Positions 48,683-57,940 of a stretch of 64,000 nt of DNA are shown one piece after another. This stretch comes from Aquimarina longa SW024. Lineage in GTDB: Bacteria; Bacteroidota; Bacteroidia; Flavobacteriales; Flavobacteriaceae. The notes under the pieces were generated by a model that did not search any database, was not told the DNA's origin, and was given only the letters and a program-made list of their open reading frames with translations. The stretch covers positions 3,926-67,925 of the forward strand of contig NZ_KQ474099.1 in the NCBI RefSeq assembly GCF_001401755.1. Reading direction: 5' to 3'. Position numbers and translations under genes: made by a program. Position 1 is the stretch's first letter. Every line of letters begins with the position of its first letter.

Positions 48683-49780
48683 TCAGAATCTATATCCTAC
48701 AGAAAACTCCATTGCTTCTGCCTTGGCTGCATGAGACCTGACTGTTAATGAACCAAAAATATTCTTAGTTATATAATACTGTGCTCCTGCTCTAAGGTAT
48801 AGTTGCCCTTCAAAATCATAAGGATAGTATACATAATATCCTAATTGCGTTAGCACCGAAATTCTATTGACTCTTAACTCGTGTCCAAAAAACACACCTA
48901 CTCTTTTAGAATCCTCATCTCCTGTTGTCCCATCATTAAACTTCCCCGTAGCTCTAAAATCTATATATCGCTCTAATGCTTTAGATAAAAACAACTCTCC
49001 TCCTAATTGAAGAGCACTTTTTTTATTCAATCGCTTATCTGCAAAAGCGGCAAATGTATAAAATGGAAATCGCCCTGACCCTACGACATCACTTTCGTTA
49101 ACTCCACTTCTAAAAATAAATCCATATCCAATAGGTTCCCCTCCTTTGTGAGCATTTTTTTCTTTTGTTATATACTCTGGATTTTCCTGATCCAATGCAT
49201 AGGTGATTCCTGCGTTCAGAAACAATGTGTTTGTACTTTTATTAGGGGCTTTTGAGTTTCCATTAGAATAGTGTACAACTCCTAAGCCTGCTTGCAAACC
49301 TAGTCCTTTAAAAATATTATCTTTTTTTAGATTTAGTAATGCATACGTAGCACTTGATAGGTGAGTTCCATGTGCCACATTTCTATAATTAGTATCTTGG
49401 TCATAAGGATTATTACTATATCCAATTCCTTGACCTATTCTAAATTGCAAATACCGTTTTAGAAAATAAAAATTATAATGAACAAACAATCCCATGTGCT
49501 CTCCTAGAACGTCATTATCCATATCCTGATACATAAACGAAACTCCATAATCAGGAGAATTATATAATCGCTCCCATGTTTCTTTTCCGAATGTTTTTCT
49601 CTGAAAAGAAAGAATCACACCCGATGGATGCCCTGTTATTAAATGAGAAATATCAGGGTTATGTTTTAGGATAGTTCCATAAAAATTGGTAACATCCAAA
49701 GTATACTTTGCTTTAGATTCTACCTGAGCATAAATGCTACAATGAACAATACATAGTACTAAACAGATCCGTTTTATCAT
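48683..49780 (-). CDS. Outer-membrane acyloxyacyl hydrolase/PagL-like lipid A deacylase
   Basis: A predicted beta-barrel of 365 residues with signal peptide MIKRICLVLCIVHCSIYA and a final aromatic residue (SVGYRF), typical of outer-membrane proteins. VVHYSNGNSKAPN contains the His-Ser pair characteristic of PagL-type lipid A 3-O-deacylases. I use the ATG at 49780 because the promoter TTG-N18-TACTTTTG ends at 49785, which makes the message leaderless and rules out the alternative start at 49807. Confidence 0.82.
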   Translation of the reverse strand: MIKRICLVLCIVHCSIYAQVESKAKYTLDVTNFYGTILKHNPDISHLITGHPSGVILSFQRKTFGKETWERLYNSPDYGVSFMYQDMDNDVLGEHMGLFVHYNFYFLKRYLQFRIGQGIGYSNNPYDQDTNYRNVAHGTHLSSATYALLNLKKDNIFKGLGLQAGLGVVHYSNGNSKAPNKSTNTLFLNAGITYALDQENPEYITKEKNAHKGGEPIGYGFIFRSGVNESDVVGSGRFPFYTFAAFADKRLNKKSALQLGGELFLSKALERYIDFRATGKFNDGTTGDEDSKRVGVFFGHELRVNRISVLTQLGYYVYYPYDFEGQLYLRAGAQYYITKNIFGSLTVRSHAAKAEAMEFSVGYRF

Positions 49781-49784
49781 TCGG

Positions 49785-49813
49785 CAAAAGTAGTAATTAT
49801 AATACAACTACAA
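49785..49813 (-). promoter_or_regulatory. Promoter of the PagL-like gene
   Basis: TTG at 49813-49811, 18-bp spacer, TACTTTTG at 49792-49785, matching the Bacteroidota consensus. Expected initiation is at or next to the ATG at 49780. Confidence 0.55.
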
Positions 49814-49910
49814 CTAATTTTTGATCTCTGTAAAAAACACAAAAACATAGGCTATAAATAAACCAAATCCATAATTTTAAACAAAAGAATCAAATTCTTT
49901 TTTAATTCGG

Positions 49911-49976
49911 ATTGTTATTCTTGCTAAAGCAGAAATCCATAGTGTGTTAATGAATTCCGCATCAAGTGCGGAATGA
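49911..49976. repeat. Intergenic palindromic repeat
   Basis: It contains an imperfect hairpin (ATTCTTGCTAAAGCAGAAAT near 49916-49936) and a perfect 8-bp stem-loop, ATTCCGCA-TCAAG-TGCGGAAT (49954-49974). Elements of this composite type (gaaagcag and tcaagtgcgg stem-loops) are, in my recollection, scattered through flavobacterial intergenic regions. No second copy is seen in this window. Confidence 0.45.
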
Positions 49977-50068
49977 TAAATCTTTCTAAAAAATGTATAA
50001 AAGCTAAAGTAACTACAATGAAATTGTAGGGTTTTTAATCTTTAATTTGAAAATAAAACTATTTCTTA

Positions 50069-50152
50069 GCACTCCGTGATTGTTGCATGGCACTTCGAGA
50101 TTATTGCGTGGCATTTCGAAGTTTTTACACAGCATTCCGAAACGTGTAATAA
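50069..50152. repeat. Four imperfect 21-bp tandem repeats
   Basis: Units start at 50069, 50090, 50111 and 50132, each beginning GCA(T/C)T(C/T)CG and about 21 bp long. The plus-strand frame reads ALRDCCM, ALRDYCV, AFRSFYT, AFRNV, but it opens only after a stop at 50054 and has no start codon, so it is probably not coding. It lies in the gap between the PagL-like gene and the lipoprotein gene. Confidence 0.6.
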
Positions 50153-50183
50153 CAAAAAACAAGTCTCTATAGCTTATGCTCCC

Positions 50184-51092
50184 TTAATATTTTTCATATT
50201 CGAATGTAACTTTTATATCGTTAAAATCTCTTGATGGATAAAAGTCTGGATATCTTTCTTGGCTATCACATTTAGCTACACCACTATGCTCAATAGTATT
50301 TAACAGCCCTGTTTTTTTATCTAAAACATGATTGTATTTAATATTCTCAAATTGGGGGTTTTCCAATACATAATCATAGTCAATAGAAATAGATCTAAGG
50401 TTATTTTTATTTTGCCCACCCAGTTTATCATAAGTAAACATATAATACAATGGAGTAAACTTAAAAATTGGAGATTCGTATTTAATATCAGATAGTTCTA
50501 TTCTAGGGTTAGAATCATATTCATAATTACTTGTATGGCGATGGCTTAATATTGGTAACAAAGTAGTAGATTTTACTATATTACCATCTTTATATAATAA
50601 ATCTATAGACGCATCCAACTTTTTGTTATAAAATTTTTCAATTTTATTTAATCTACCACCATCATAAAAATAGTGTAGAGAATCAGAACTTGTACTCACT
50701 CGCCCACTTGAAAATTTAGAAACGCGTAAGTTACTAATATAATCAACTTTACCTTCTTTTACATATATCTTATGCGATTCTGTCAAATCAACATTAGAGA
50801 TATTTTCTTCTATAAGGTTTAACTCTATTAATGATTCTTTCGGATATGAGACTTTATATATGTAACCTCCAATTTGTATTGTATCAATTTTTCCATTATC
50901 ACTATATCCAAATGACAAATCACTACTATAATATGGTTGTTTAGAAGCATGGTTAAGGTCTATTTTTGATAATCGATATTTTAGATTCTCTTCCTCTTTT
51001 TCGTTTTCTAAAACACTGCTTGAATCATCCTTAGAACACGCTAAAAATAAAATGGAGAATAAAATGACGGTAGTAAAAAAATAGTATTTCAT
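50184..51092 (-). CDS. Lipoprotein, function unknown
   Basis: A 302-residue protein with lipoprotein signal MKYYFFTTVILFSILFLAC (lipobox LFLAC) followed by SKDDSSS, a linker typical of Bacteroidota surface lipoproteins. The rest consists of short beta-strand units such as YSDNGKIDTIQIGG and YFYDGGRLNKIEKFY, reminiscent of YD-like or DUF4595-type repeats that describe calcium-binding or cell-surface folds. I cannot name the family with confidence. Single gene. Confidence 0.7.
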   Translation of the reverse strand: MKYYFFTTVILFSILFLACSKDDSSSVLENEKEEENLKYRLSKIDLNHASKQPYYSSDLSFGYSDNGKIDTIQIGGYIYKVSYPKESLIELNLIEENISNVDLTESHKIYVKEGKVDYISNLRVSKFSSGRVSTSSDSLHYFYDGGRLNKIEKFYNKKLDASIDLLYKDGNIVKSTTLLPILSHRHTSNYEYDSNPRIELSDIKYESPIFKFTPLYYMFTYDKLGGQNKNNLRSISIDYDYVLENPQFENIKYNHVLDKKTGLLNTIEHSGVAKCDSQERYPDFYPSRDFNDIKVTFEYEKY

Positions 51093-51214
51093 TTTGGATA
51101 GGGGTTTTTAAATTATTAAAAATAAAGTTCAAATTAAGGTAAAAAAACTCAAAGCATGTGACATTTTCTGGCTAAACTCTGATGTCATTGAATTTTAGTT
51201 TTATTATAGAAGTT

Positions 51215-51577
51215 TTACTTTTTGAAACAAAATTTATTTAAATCTGATAGTGTCATGGAACCTGCATAGCGCTTAATTTCTTTTCCATTATCTATAAGTA
51301 AAAAATGAGGCAACCCCTTAACATTGATTTTTTTTAATGTTTCCATATTTAAGTCTGCATTAACTTTTATGACTTTTATAATTTCTGAATTCTTAGAAAA
51401 TTCGTCTATTATTGGATTCATCATAATACAAGGACCACACCATTCTGCCCAAAAATCAATCAAGACTAGTTGATCAACTTTTAATTGATCTTCAATATTT
51501 TTATTATTCCCAATGATACGTTTTAAATTTTTATTTTTTGAGAATTGTTTATGAATGACTCTAAATGGAAGTGTCAA
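51215..51577 (-). CDS. Thioredoxin-like protein, N-terminal membrane anchor separated by a frameshift
   Basis: Thioredoxin fold with the active site WAEWCGPC (WCGPC at residues 46-50) and the cis-Pro region KGLPHFLL. The 120-residue form starts from a TTG. The same frame stays open upstream to 51625 and encodes a hydrophobic stretch (FLLALIVFFSSTILAGL). The 31-codon ORF at 51616-51711, in another frame, supplies a plausible charged start (MKFRNKIIDFQ). One inserted base in the T5 run near 51621 would join them into a membrane-anchored thioredoxin. It may be a recent mutation or a sequence error. Confidence 0.75.
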   Translation of the reverse strand: MTLPFRVIHKQFSKNKNLKRIIGNNKNIEDQLKVDQLVLIDFWAEWCGPCIMMNPIIDEFSKNSEIIKVIKVNADLNMETLKKINVKGLPHFLLIDNGKEIKRYAGSMTLSDLNKFCFKK

Positions 51578-51615
51578 CCCTGCTAGAATCGTGGAGCTAA
51601 AAAAAACAATTAAGG

Positions 51616-51711
51616 CTAATAAAAATTAAGTATTGTGATTATGTTTTTCTTTTCTTTATACTCTTTTTCTGCTGAATTCTGAAAGTCAATTATTTTATTT
51701 CTAAATTTCAT
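51616..51711 (-). pseudogene. Possible 5' end of the thioredoxin gene, out of frame
   Basis: A 31-codon frame starting at ATG 51711 reads MKFRNKIIDFQNSAEK, then EYKEKKNIITIL, and stops at TAG after NFY. It overlaps the upstream extension of the thioredoxin frame by 10 bp and ends where that frame becomes hydrophobic. Best read as the N-terminus of the same gene, one base out of frame. Confidence 0.4.
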
Positions 51712-52011
51712 AATCATAATTTAATCTATCTTAACTACCTAAAAAAGGTCGTTATAGGATTATAAACAAATATATTTAAGCCTGACGACGTAAGAAAATC
51801 TCGTCAATTCGATCTGATACTTCGACACAGCTCTGTACAGGCTAGAAGATCGTATCGAGAATAGCTTTTTTAAATAGTTTAACTTAGGTTTTAAGCCTTT
51901 TATAAGTACTTTATAGCTTTGTTTTGCATTATTAAAACCCGAAGTTAAGAATGCTTGGATACGCTTTATTTTTACTGGTTTTAGAAGTTTGTTTTTTTCT
52001 TGATCTTTTTT
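51712..52011. other. Intergenic region, possibly repeat-derived
   Basis: About 300 bp with no convincing gene. The part near 51800-51870 contains GC-richer sequence (cttcgacacagctctgtaca) of a style I associate with scattered flavobacterial intergenic repeats. No other copy is visible in this window. Confidence 0.35.
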
Positions 52012-52161
52012 TTAAGAGATAAATTTTAATGGTGTTATAGCATCATTACTGGCTTCTAATTCTACAAAATTAAAATAATCATCAATTCTAAATATGTTAT
52101 CAGCTATATGATACATTTTATATTGAAAATCGAACTTTAGAAAAACACCTCCTTGATGCAA
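52012..52161 (-). CDS. Possible small ORF downstream of metF
   Basis: A frame of 49 codons from TTG 52161, or 34 from ATG 52116, to TAA at 52012. It begins 2 bp after the metF stop. The peptide (ending ASNDAITPLKFIS, with DDYFNFVELE) has a normal amino-acid mix and a GGAGG lies at its 5' end, so it could be a small gene or the remnant of a larger one. I do not recognise it. Confidence 0.25.
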   Translation of the reverse strand: MHQGGVFLKFDFQYKMYHIADNIFRIDDYFNFVELEASNDAITPLKFIS

Positions 52162-52163
52162 GG

Positions 52164-53117
52164 TTAAAAAATTGCAGAAGCTATCTTCTGAATATTATCT
52201 GATTTACCCATCGAATAATAATGCAATACAGGAACTCCATATTCCATTAATTCTTTAGACTGTTGTATCGCAAATTCTATCCCTACTTCTCTAACCTCTT
52301 TATTAGTCTTACAGTTTTCTACTGCTCTTACCAATTCATCTGGCATATCTAGTTTAAAAACCTGTGGTAATAATTGCAAGTGTCGTTTTACTGCTACAGG
52401 CTTTATTCCTGGAATAATAGGTACATCAATCCCCGCTGCTCTGGCTTTTTCTACAAATGCAAAATACTTTTTATTATCAAAAAACATCTGAGTTACTACA
52501 TAATCTGCTCCTGCATCTACTTTATCTTTTAATCGTCGGATATCAGAATCCATTGAAGGTGCTTCGAGGTGTTTTTCTGGATATGCCGCTACTCCAATAC
52601 AGAAATCTGATTTATTATCGGTTTCAACTACTTCATGAAGAAACTGTCCATCATTCATATTCGTAATTTGTTGTACTAACTCATTAGCATACTTATTTCC
52701 TCCTTTTGCTGGTGTAAAGTATTTTTCTTCTTTCATGGCATCTCCTCTCAGCGCCATTACATTATCAATACCTAAATAATGACAATCAACTAGCAAATAT
52801 TCTGTCTCTTCTTTAGTAAAACCTCCACAAAGTACGTGTGGAATTGCATCTACAGTATATTTATGCGTTATAGAAGCACAAATCCCAACAGTACCTGGTC
52901 GCATACGTGTTAGTTTTTTGTCTAATAACCCATCTTTATCGATATATATAAATTCTTCTCTAGAGGTTGTTACATCAATAAATGGAGGATTAAACTCCAT
53001 CAATGGATCTATATTATTATAAAGCTCTTGAATACTTCTTCCTTTTTGTGGCGGAATCAACTCGAAAGAGAATAATGTTTTTCCTTTTGCTTTTTTTATA
53101 TGGTCTGTTACTTTCAT
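52164..53117 (-). CDS. metF: Methylenetetrahydrofolate reductase [NAD(P)H]
   Basis: FAD enzyme that makes 5-methyl-THF, the methyl donor for MetH. The N-terminal FSFELIPPQKGRSIQEL, the GDAMKEEKYF segment and CIGVAAYPEKH are typical of the MetF barrel. 317 residues. It is the last full gene of the SAM-I-regulated operon metH1-metH2-dinB-metF, so the methyl donor and its user are made together. ATG start. Confidence 0.96.
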   Translation of the reverse strand: MKVTDHIKKAKGKTLFSFELIPPQKGRSIQELYNNIDPLMEFNPPFIDVTTSREEFIYIDKDGLLDKKLTRMRPGTVGICASITHKYTVDAIPHVLCGGFTKEETEYLLVDCHYLGIDNVMALRGDAMKEEKYFTPAKGGNKYANELVQQITNMNDGQFLHEVVETDNKSDFCIGVAAYPEKHLEAPSMDSDIRRLKDKVDAGADYVVTQMFFDNKKYFAFVEKARAAGIDVPIIPGIKPVAVKRHLQLLPQVFKLDMPDELVRAVENCKTNKEVREVGIEFAIQQSKELMEYGVPVLHYYSMGKSDNIQKIASAIF

Positions 53118-53177
53118 TATACTTTATACTTCTTAATTGGTATTTTATCAATAGGCTTTTTAGACAATCTTATTTTT

Positions 53178-53657
53178 TTACTTTAATCGACTATGTATCA
53201 TATTAATTTGCCCTAGATGATACACATCGTGTTGCAATACTCCTTGTATCATATACTCATTTATATAGGATGCACCGCTAACTTGTTCTTGTAACCATGA
53301 GTCTGGTTTTTCTGCTAATAATGCACAGATTACATTTTGAGTCTCTACTAACTCATTAATGACTTTTTCCTTTTCTTTTTCTGTATATAGTATCACGATA
53401 TTCTTCCTCCAATCTTGTTCACTATTCAATTCGATGGTAAATGCTCTGTTGTTTTTTATTTTTTCAATAACAAATCTCCTCCAATCAATACTATGATACA
53501 CTAATGCTGCGATGGTGTGTGATCCTTTTTCTAGTTTTTTATTCCAAAACTTTACAGGAATCTGCTTCAATGACTTTATAATAGAGGTTCCAAACCAAGG
53601 TTCTCCATCAAATACTTCTTCAAGCTTTATTATACTTTCTTCTATATTCGTTTTCAT
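53178..53657 (-). CDS. DinB-family metal-dependent protein
   Basis: A 159-residue four-helix bundle of the DinB/YfiT superfamily. Potential metal ligands are His in ALVYHSIDWRR near residue 50 and two His in QHDVYHLGQINMI near 140-145. Members act as thiol transferases or detoxification enzymes, but no specific activity can be assigned here. It lies between metH and metF in the methionine operon, which hints at a sulfur-related role. Confidence 0.82.
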   Translation of the reverse strand: MKTNIEESIIKLEEVFDGEPWFGTSIIKSLKQIPVKFWNKKLEKGSHTIAALVYHSIDWRRFVIEKIKNNRAFTIELNSEQDWRKNIVILYTEKEKEKVINELVETQNVICALLAEKPDSWLQEQVSGASYINEYMIQGVLQHDVYHLGQINMIHSRLK

Positions 53658-53743
53658 ATCACTTCTTAATTTAACAATATCAGAACAAGCTCATAAGAGA
53701 TTAAAATCACCAATAGATCATATTAAGTTTGCATAATTCGGGT

Positions 53744-56479
53744 TTAATCATCACTTATATTAGGACTCAGCCATTTTTTAGCGTATTCGAAATCTATATT
53801 TTTACGTTCTGCAAAATCTTTTACCTGATCTTCTTTTATTTTTCCTAATCCAAAATATCTCGCTTCTGGGTTTGCAAAATAATATCCTGATACTGATGCT
53901 GCTGGCCACATTGCTAGACTATCTGTTAATGCTACTCCTATCCGCTCATTAACCTGCAATAATTTCCATATGGTCTTTTTTTCGAGATGATCTGGGCAAG
54001 CAGGATATCCTGGAGCAGGGCGAATCCCTGTATAATCTTCTTTGATCAACTCTTCATTACTCAATTCTTCATTAGTAGCATATCCCCAATCTTCTGTACG
54101 TACTTTTTTATGTAAGTATTCTGCAAATGCTTCTGCTAAACGATCTGCTAATGCTTTAATCATTATTGAGTTATAATCATCATGATCTGCTTCATAGGCT
54201 TCTGCTAATTCTTTGGTTCCAAAACCTGTGGTTACACAAAAACAACCTATATAGTCCTGGGTCTCTGTTCCTTTTGGTGCTATAAAATCTGATAGTGCAA
54301 AATTAGGTTTCCCTGCGTGCTTTTTTAATTGCTGCCGCAGTGTCCTGAATGTAAAATCACCTTGATCTGTAGATACCTCAATGTCATCATCGTTTATCGT
54401 ATTTGCTTCAAATACTCCATACACTGCTTTGGCTCCTAATAGTTTTTCATCAAATACTTTTTGTAATAGCTCTTGCGCATCCTTAAACAATGAGGTCGCT
54501 TCTTTACCCACTACAGTATCGGTTAGAATTGCTGGATACTTACCATGTAACTCCCATGATCTAAAAAATGGTGTCCAATCGATATAGGGTTCTAATTTCT
54601 TTATATCAAATTCTTCTAGTACCTGAATCCCTAATTGGTTTGGCTTTTTAATTTCTGAAGCAGACCAATCAATTGTATATTTATTTTTTCTGGCATCTTC
54701 TATGCTTAAATATGCTTTCTGTTTCGTTCTTTTTAGAAATCCTTCTCTAAATTTTTCATAATTTTCTTTAAGATCTCCTACATATTTTTGGTTACTTCTT
54801 TTATTTAAAAGATCTCCAACAACGGTTACTGCTCTAGATGCATCATTGACATGTACTACTGCATTTTTATACTGTGGATCTATTTTTACTGCAGTATGTG
54901 CTTTAGAGGTTGTTGCTCCTCCTATTAATAATGGAATATTAAAGTTCTTACGTTCCATTTCTTTAGCCAGATATACCATTTCGTCTAGTGATGGAGTGAT
55001 TAAACCGCTTAGCCCAATAATATCTACTTGCTCGTCGATGGCTGTTTGGATAATTTTTTCTGGTGGTACCATGACTCCTAGGTCTACAATCTCATAGTTG
55101 TTACATCCTAATACTACCGAAACAATATTTTTTCCGATATCATGCACATCTCCTTTTACAGTTGCCATGAGAATACGCCCATTTGTTCCATTCCCTTCAA
55201 CTGATTTGGGGTTTTTCCTCTTTTCTTCTTCTATATACGGCAATAAATAGGCTACTGCTTTTTTCATTACTCTGGCTGACTTTACTACTTGTGGTAAGAA
55301 CATTTTACCTGACCCAAATAAATCTCCTACGACGTTCATCCCTACCATAAGATTTCCTTCGATAACTTCAATAGGCTTGTCGGCTTTTTGTCTTGCTTCC
55401 TCTACATCTTCTATGATATATTGATCGATTCCTTTTACCAGAGCTCTTGTGATTCTATCTTGTAAGGGTTCTTCTCGCCATGATAGATCAACAACTCGTT
55501 CTTTATTAGTTCCTTTTACTGATTCTGCAAAGTTTAATAGTCTCTCAGTAGCATCATCTCTTCGGTCTAAAATAACATCTTCTACATGTTCTAAAAGATC
55601 TTTAGGGATATCATCATATACTTCTAGCATTGCTGGGTTTACAATACCCATATTCATCCCTGCTTTTATGGCATGATATAAAAAAACAGAATGCATTGCT
55701 TCTCTAACTGCATTATTTCCTCTAAAGGAAAACGATACATTACTGACTCCTCCACTGACACTACAATCGGGTAAATTTCCTCTTACCCAACGGGTTGCTT
55801 CTATAAAATCAATAGCGTTCTTACGGTGCTCGTCCATCCCTGTGGCTACAGGGAAAATATTGAGGTCAAAAATGATATCTTCGGGTGGAAATTTTACCTG
55901 ATTAACTAATACATCGTAAGAACGTTTGGAGATTTCTATCCTACGGTCATAGTTGTCTGCTTGTCCGACCTCATCAAAAGCCATTACAATTACTGCGGCT
56001 CCGTATCTTTTTATTTTTTTGGCATGTGCTATAAATTCTGCTTCTCCTTCTTTAAGACTTATAGAATTTACGACACATTTTCCTTGTACTACTTGTAATC
56101 CTGCCTCGATAATATCCCACTTAGAACTATCGATCATAATAGGCACTCTGGCGATATCAGGTTCTGCCATAATAAGATTCAGAAATCGTACCATTGCTTC
56201 TTTACCATCAATCAAACCGTCATCCATATTAATATCGATAACCTGTGCTCCTCCTTCTACCTGATGTCTTGCGATATCTAAGGCTTCATCGAATTTCTCT
56301 TCTTTTACTAATCGCAAAAACTTACGTGACCCTGCGACATTAGTACGTTCTCCTACGTTAATAAAATTCGTTTCTGCTGAAACGATCATAGGCTCCAGAC
56401 CAGAGAGTTTTAGATATTTTCTCGCCTCCAAAGGGAGAACCTTACTATTCACTCGTGGATTGTTTTCTTTAGTACTCAT
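53744..56479 (-). CDS. metH: Methionine synthase, pterin-, cobalamin- and activation-domain subunit
   Basis: Carries the methyl-THF-binding domain (about 25-290, [13 protein letters not shown] and [11 protein letters not shown]), the B12-binding domains (about 340-570) with the cobalt-ligand motif DVHDIGKN, and the C-terminal activation domain (about 600-911) with [15 protein letters not shown]. The homocysteine-binding domain is on the preceding separate gene, so MetH is split in two. The start is ATG at 56479; a TTG just before it is not needed. 911 residues. Confidence 0.96.
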   Translation of the reverse strand: MSTKENNPRVNSKVLPLEARKYLKLSGLEPMIVSAETNFINVGERTNVAGSRKFLRLVKEEKFDEALDIARHQVEGGAQVIDINMDDGLIDGKEAMVRFLNLIMAEPDIARVPIMIDSSKWDIIEAGLQVVQGKCVVNSISLKEGEAEFIAHAKKIKRYGAAVIVMAFDEVGQADNYDRRIEISKRSYDVLVNQVKFPPEDIIFDLNIFPVATGMDEHRKNAIDFIEATRWVRGNLPDCSVSGGVSNVSFSFRGNNAVREAMHSVFLYHAIKAGMNMGIVNPAMLEVYDDIPKDLLEHVEDVILDRRDDATERLLNFAESVKGTNKERVVDLSWREEPLQDRITRALVKGIDQYIIEDVEEARQKADKPIEVIEGNLMVGMNVVGDLFGSGKMFLPQVVKSARVMKKAVAYLLPYIEEEKRKNPKSVEGNGTNGRILMATVKGDVHDIGKNIVSVVLGCNNYEIVDLGVMVPPEKIIQTAIDEQVDIIGLSGLITPSLDEMVYLAKEMERKNFNIPLLIGGATTSKAHTAVKIDPQYKNAVVHVNDASRAVTVVGDLLNKRSNQKYVGDLKENYEKFREGFLKRTKQKAYLSIEDARKNKYTIDWSASEIKKPNQLGIQVLEEFDIKKLEPYIDWTPFFRSWELHGKYPAILTDTVVGKEATSLFKDAQELLQKVFDEKLLGAKAVYGVFEANTINDDDIEVSTDQGDFTFRTLRQQLKKHAGKPNFALSDFIAPKGTETQDYIGCFCVTTGFGTKELAEAYEADHDDYNSIMIKALADRLAEAFAEYLHKKVRTEDWGYATNEELSNEELIKEDYTGIRPAPGYPACPDHLEKKTIWKLLQVNERIGVALTDSLAMWPAASVSGYYFANPEARYFGLGKIKEDQVKDFAERKNIDFEYAKKWLSPNISDD

Positions 56480-56510
56480 CAATTTTAAGATCTTATCTAG
56501 TTGTGAATTA

Positions 56511-57539
56511 TTAGTTATATGCCTGAGTGAGCGTTTCCCCTTTGGGGGTTAGGGGGCTTCGTGGTTTATATTGTTTTGCTAGATCTGCTATTGCTTTGAT
56601 ATGTTCTGGGGTAGTCCCACAACAACCTCCTATAATATTCACCAAACTTTTATCCATATATTCTTTAATCTGCTCTGCCATTTGCTCTGGTGTTTCATCA
56701 TATTCTCCAAAGGCATTTGGTAACCCTGCATTAGGGTGTGCGGATATTCCAAAATTTGCTTTCTGGGCTAGTACTTCTAAGTGTGGTGTTAATTGATTGG
56801 CTCCTAATGCACAGTTAAAACCAACTGATAACATTGGGATATGAGATACGGATATCAAAAATGCTTCTGCTGTCTGCCCTGATAAAGTTCTCCCACTAGC
56901 ATCTGTAATCGTACCGCTAATCATAATTGGTACATCTATATCTCTTTCGTCTTTGACTTCTTCGATAGCAAATAGCGCTGCTTTAGCATTTAGCGTATCA
57001 AAAATGGTTTCTACCAATAGGATATCTGCTCCCCCGTCTAATAAGGCTTCTACTTGCTGCTTATAGGCGATTCTTAGTTCATCAAAGGTTATGGCTCTAT
57101 ATCCTGGATCATTAACATCAGGAGACATGCTTGCTGTTCTATTAGTAGGTCCAATAGATCCTGCTACAAAACGAGGTTTATGTGGCTCTTTTGCTGTAAA
57201 CTCATCTGCTACTTCTTTAGCTATTTTTGCAGATTCGTAATTTAGCTCATATACTAGTTCTTCCATCTCATAATCTGCCATAGCTATAGTCGTCCCAGAA
57301 AAGGTATTGGTTTCTACAATATCCGCCCCAGCTTCAAAATATAGTCGGTGTACTTCTTTTATGGCTTTGGGTTGCGTAATACTTAGTAAATCATTGTTAC
57401 CCTGTACAGGAACCGACCATTCTTTAAAACGCTCTCCTCTAAAATCTTCTTCTGTAAATTTATGGCGCTGCAGCATCGTTCCCATAGCTCCATCTAGTAC
57501 AAGAATCCTTTCTTCTAGTATTTTATATATATCTTTCAT
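56511..57539 (-). CDS. metH: Methionine synthase, homocysteine S-methyltransferase subunit
   Basis: The N-terminal quarter of MetH as its own gene, 342 residues. It starts [14 protein letters not shown], has GFNCALGA with the first zinc Cys, and [11 protein letters not shown] with the other two. It binds homocysteine through zinc and receives the methyl group from the cobalamin subunit, encoded 31 bp downstream. First gene after the SAM-I riboswitch. Confidence 0.95.
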   Translation of the reverse strand: MKDIYKILEERILVLDGAMGTMLQRHKFTEEDFRGERFKEWSVPVQGNNDLLSITQPKAIKEVHRLYFEAGADIVETNTFSGTTIAMADYEMEELVYELNYESAKIAKEVADEFTAKEPHKPRFVAGSIGPTNRTASMSPDVNDPGYRAITFDELRIAYKQQVEALLDGGADILLVETIFDTLNAKAALFAIEEVKDERDIDVPIMISGTITDASGRTLSGQTAEAFLISVSHIPMLSVGFNCALGANQLTPHLEVLAQKANFGISAHPNAGLPNAFGEYDETPEQMAEQIKEYMDKSLVNIIGGCCGTTPEHIKAIADLAKQYKPRSPLTPKGETLTQAYN

Positions 57540-57680
57540 TTGACTATCACTTATAGCATTATCGATTTCTTCTTAATAATTAGAAATTCATAAAATAGAT
57601 ATCAAACCTTTATATTAATAAAGGATGAAGTAGGTATCAAGAAAAATAGATGAAAAAATATAGCTAAGCTATGAGTCTTC

Positions 57681-57781
57681 GTTATCTAGTCTGCTAAGCA
57701 GATAGAATGTAGCACCTTCTTTATAAGATAAAGGGTTGCTAAGGTTTCATAGGGTCTATTCCCTCCACCTTTCTTGATAAC
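57681..57781 (-). promoter_or_regulatory. SAM-I riboswitch (S-box) for the methionine operon
   Basis: The minus strand carries the S-box core in order: ATCAAGAAAGGTGGAGGGA, CCCTATGAAACC, TTAGCAACC, and AAGGTGCTACATTC. P1 closes with GTTATC (57781-57776) against GATAAC (57686-57681), and P4 is TCTGC-TTA-GCAGA. A short stem, ATAGC-TTA-GCTAT, followed by ATTTTTT (57655-57673) is a possible expression platform. Binding of SAM is expected to turn off metH, dinB and metF. Confidence 0.92.
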
Positions 57782-57940
57782 ATATATAATATATTTATGA
57801 ACTAAAACAGCTTTTGCTGCATATATAAGTGCAAAGAAAAGGTATAGCCTTTTGATTTGCAAGTTTATTAATAAGTTTTACATCCTTAGTACTATTTTAA
57901 TACTACTAAACTTGCTTTTACTTCTTTTTTTTCAAATGAA

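Noticed and set aside
50054..50150. Small peptide gene made of the 21-bp repeats
   Set aside because: There is a stop just upstream and no ATG, GTG or TTG start in frame before the repeats.
50069..50152. CRISPR array
   Set aside because: The four 21-bp units are directly adjacent, with no spacers, and are imperfect. No cas genes are in the window.
57607..57624. CCTTTAT-ATTA-ATAAAGG hairpin as riboswitch terminator
   Set aside because: No T-run follows it on the minus strand. The stem at 57660-57672 with ATTTTTT is a better, though weak, candidate.
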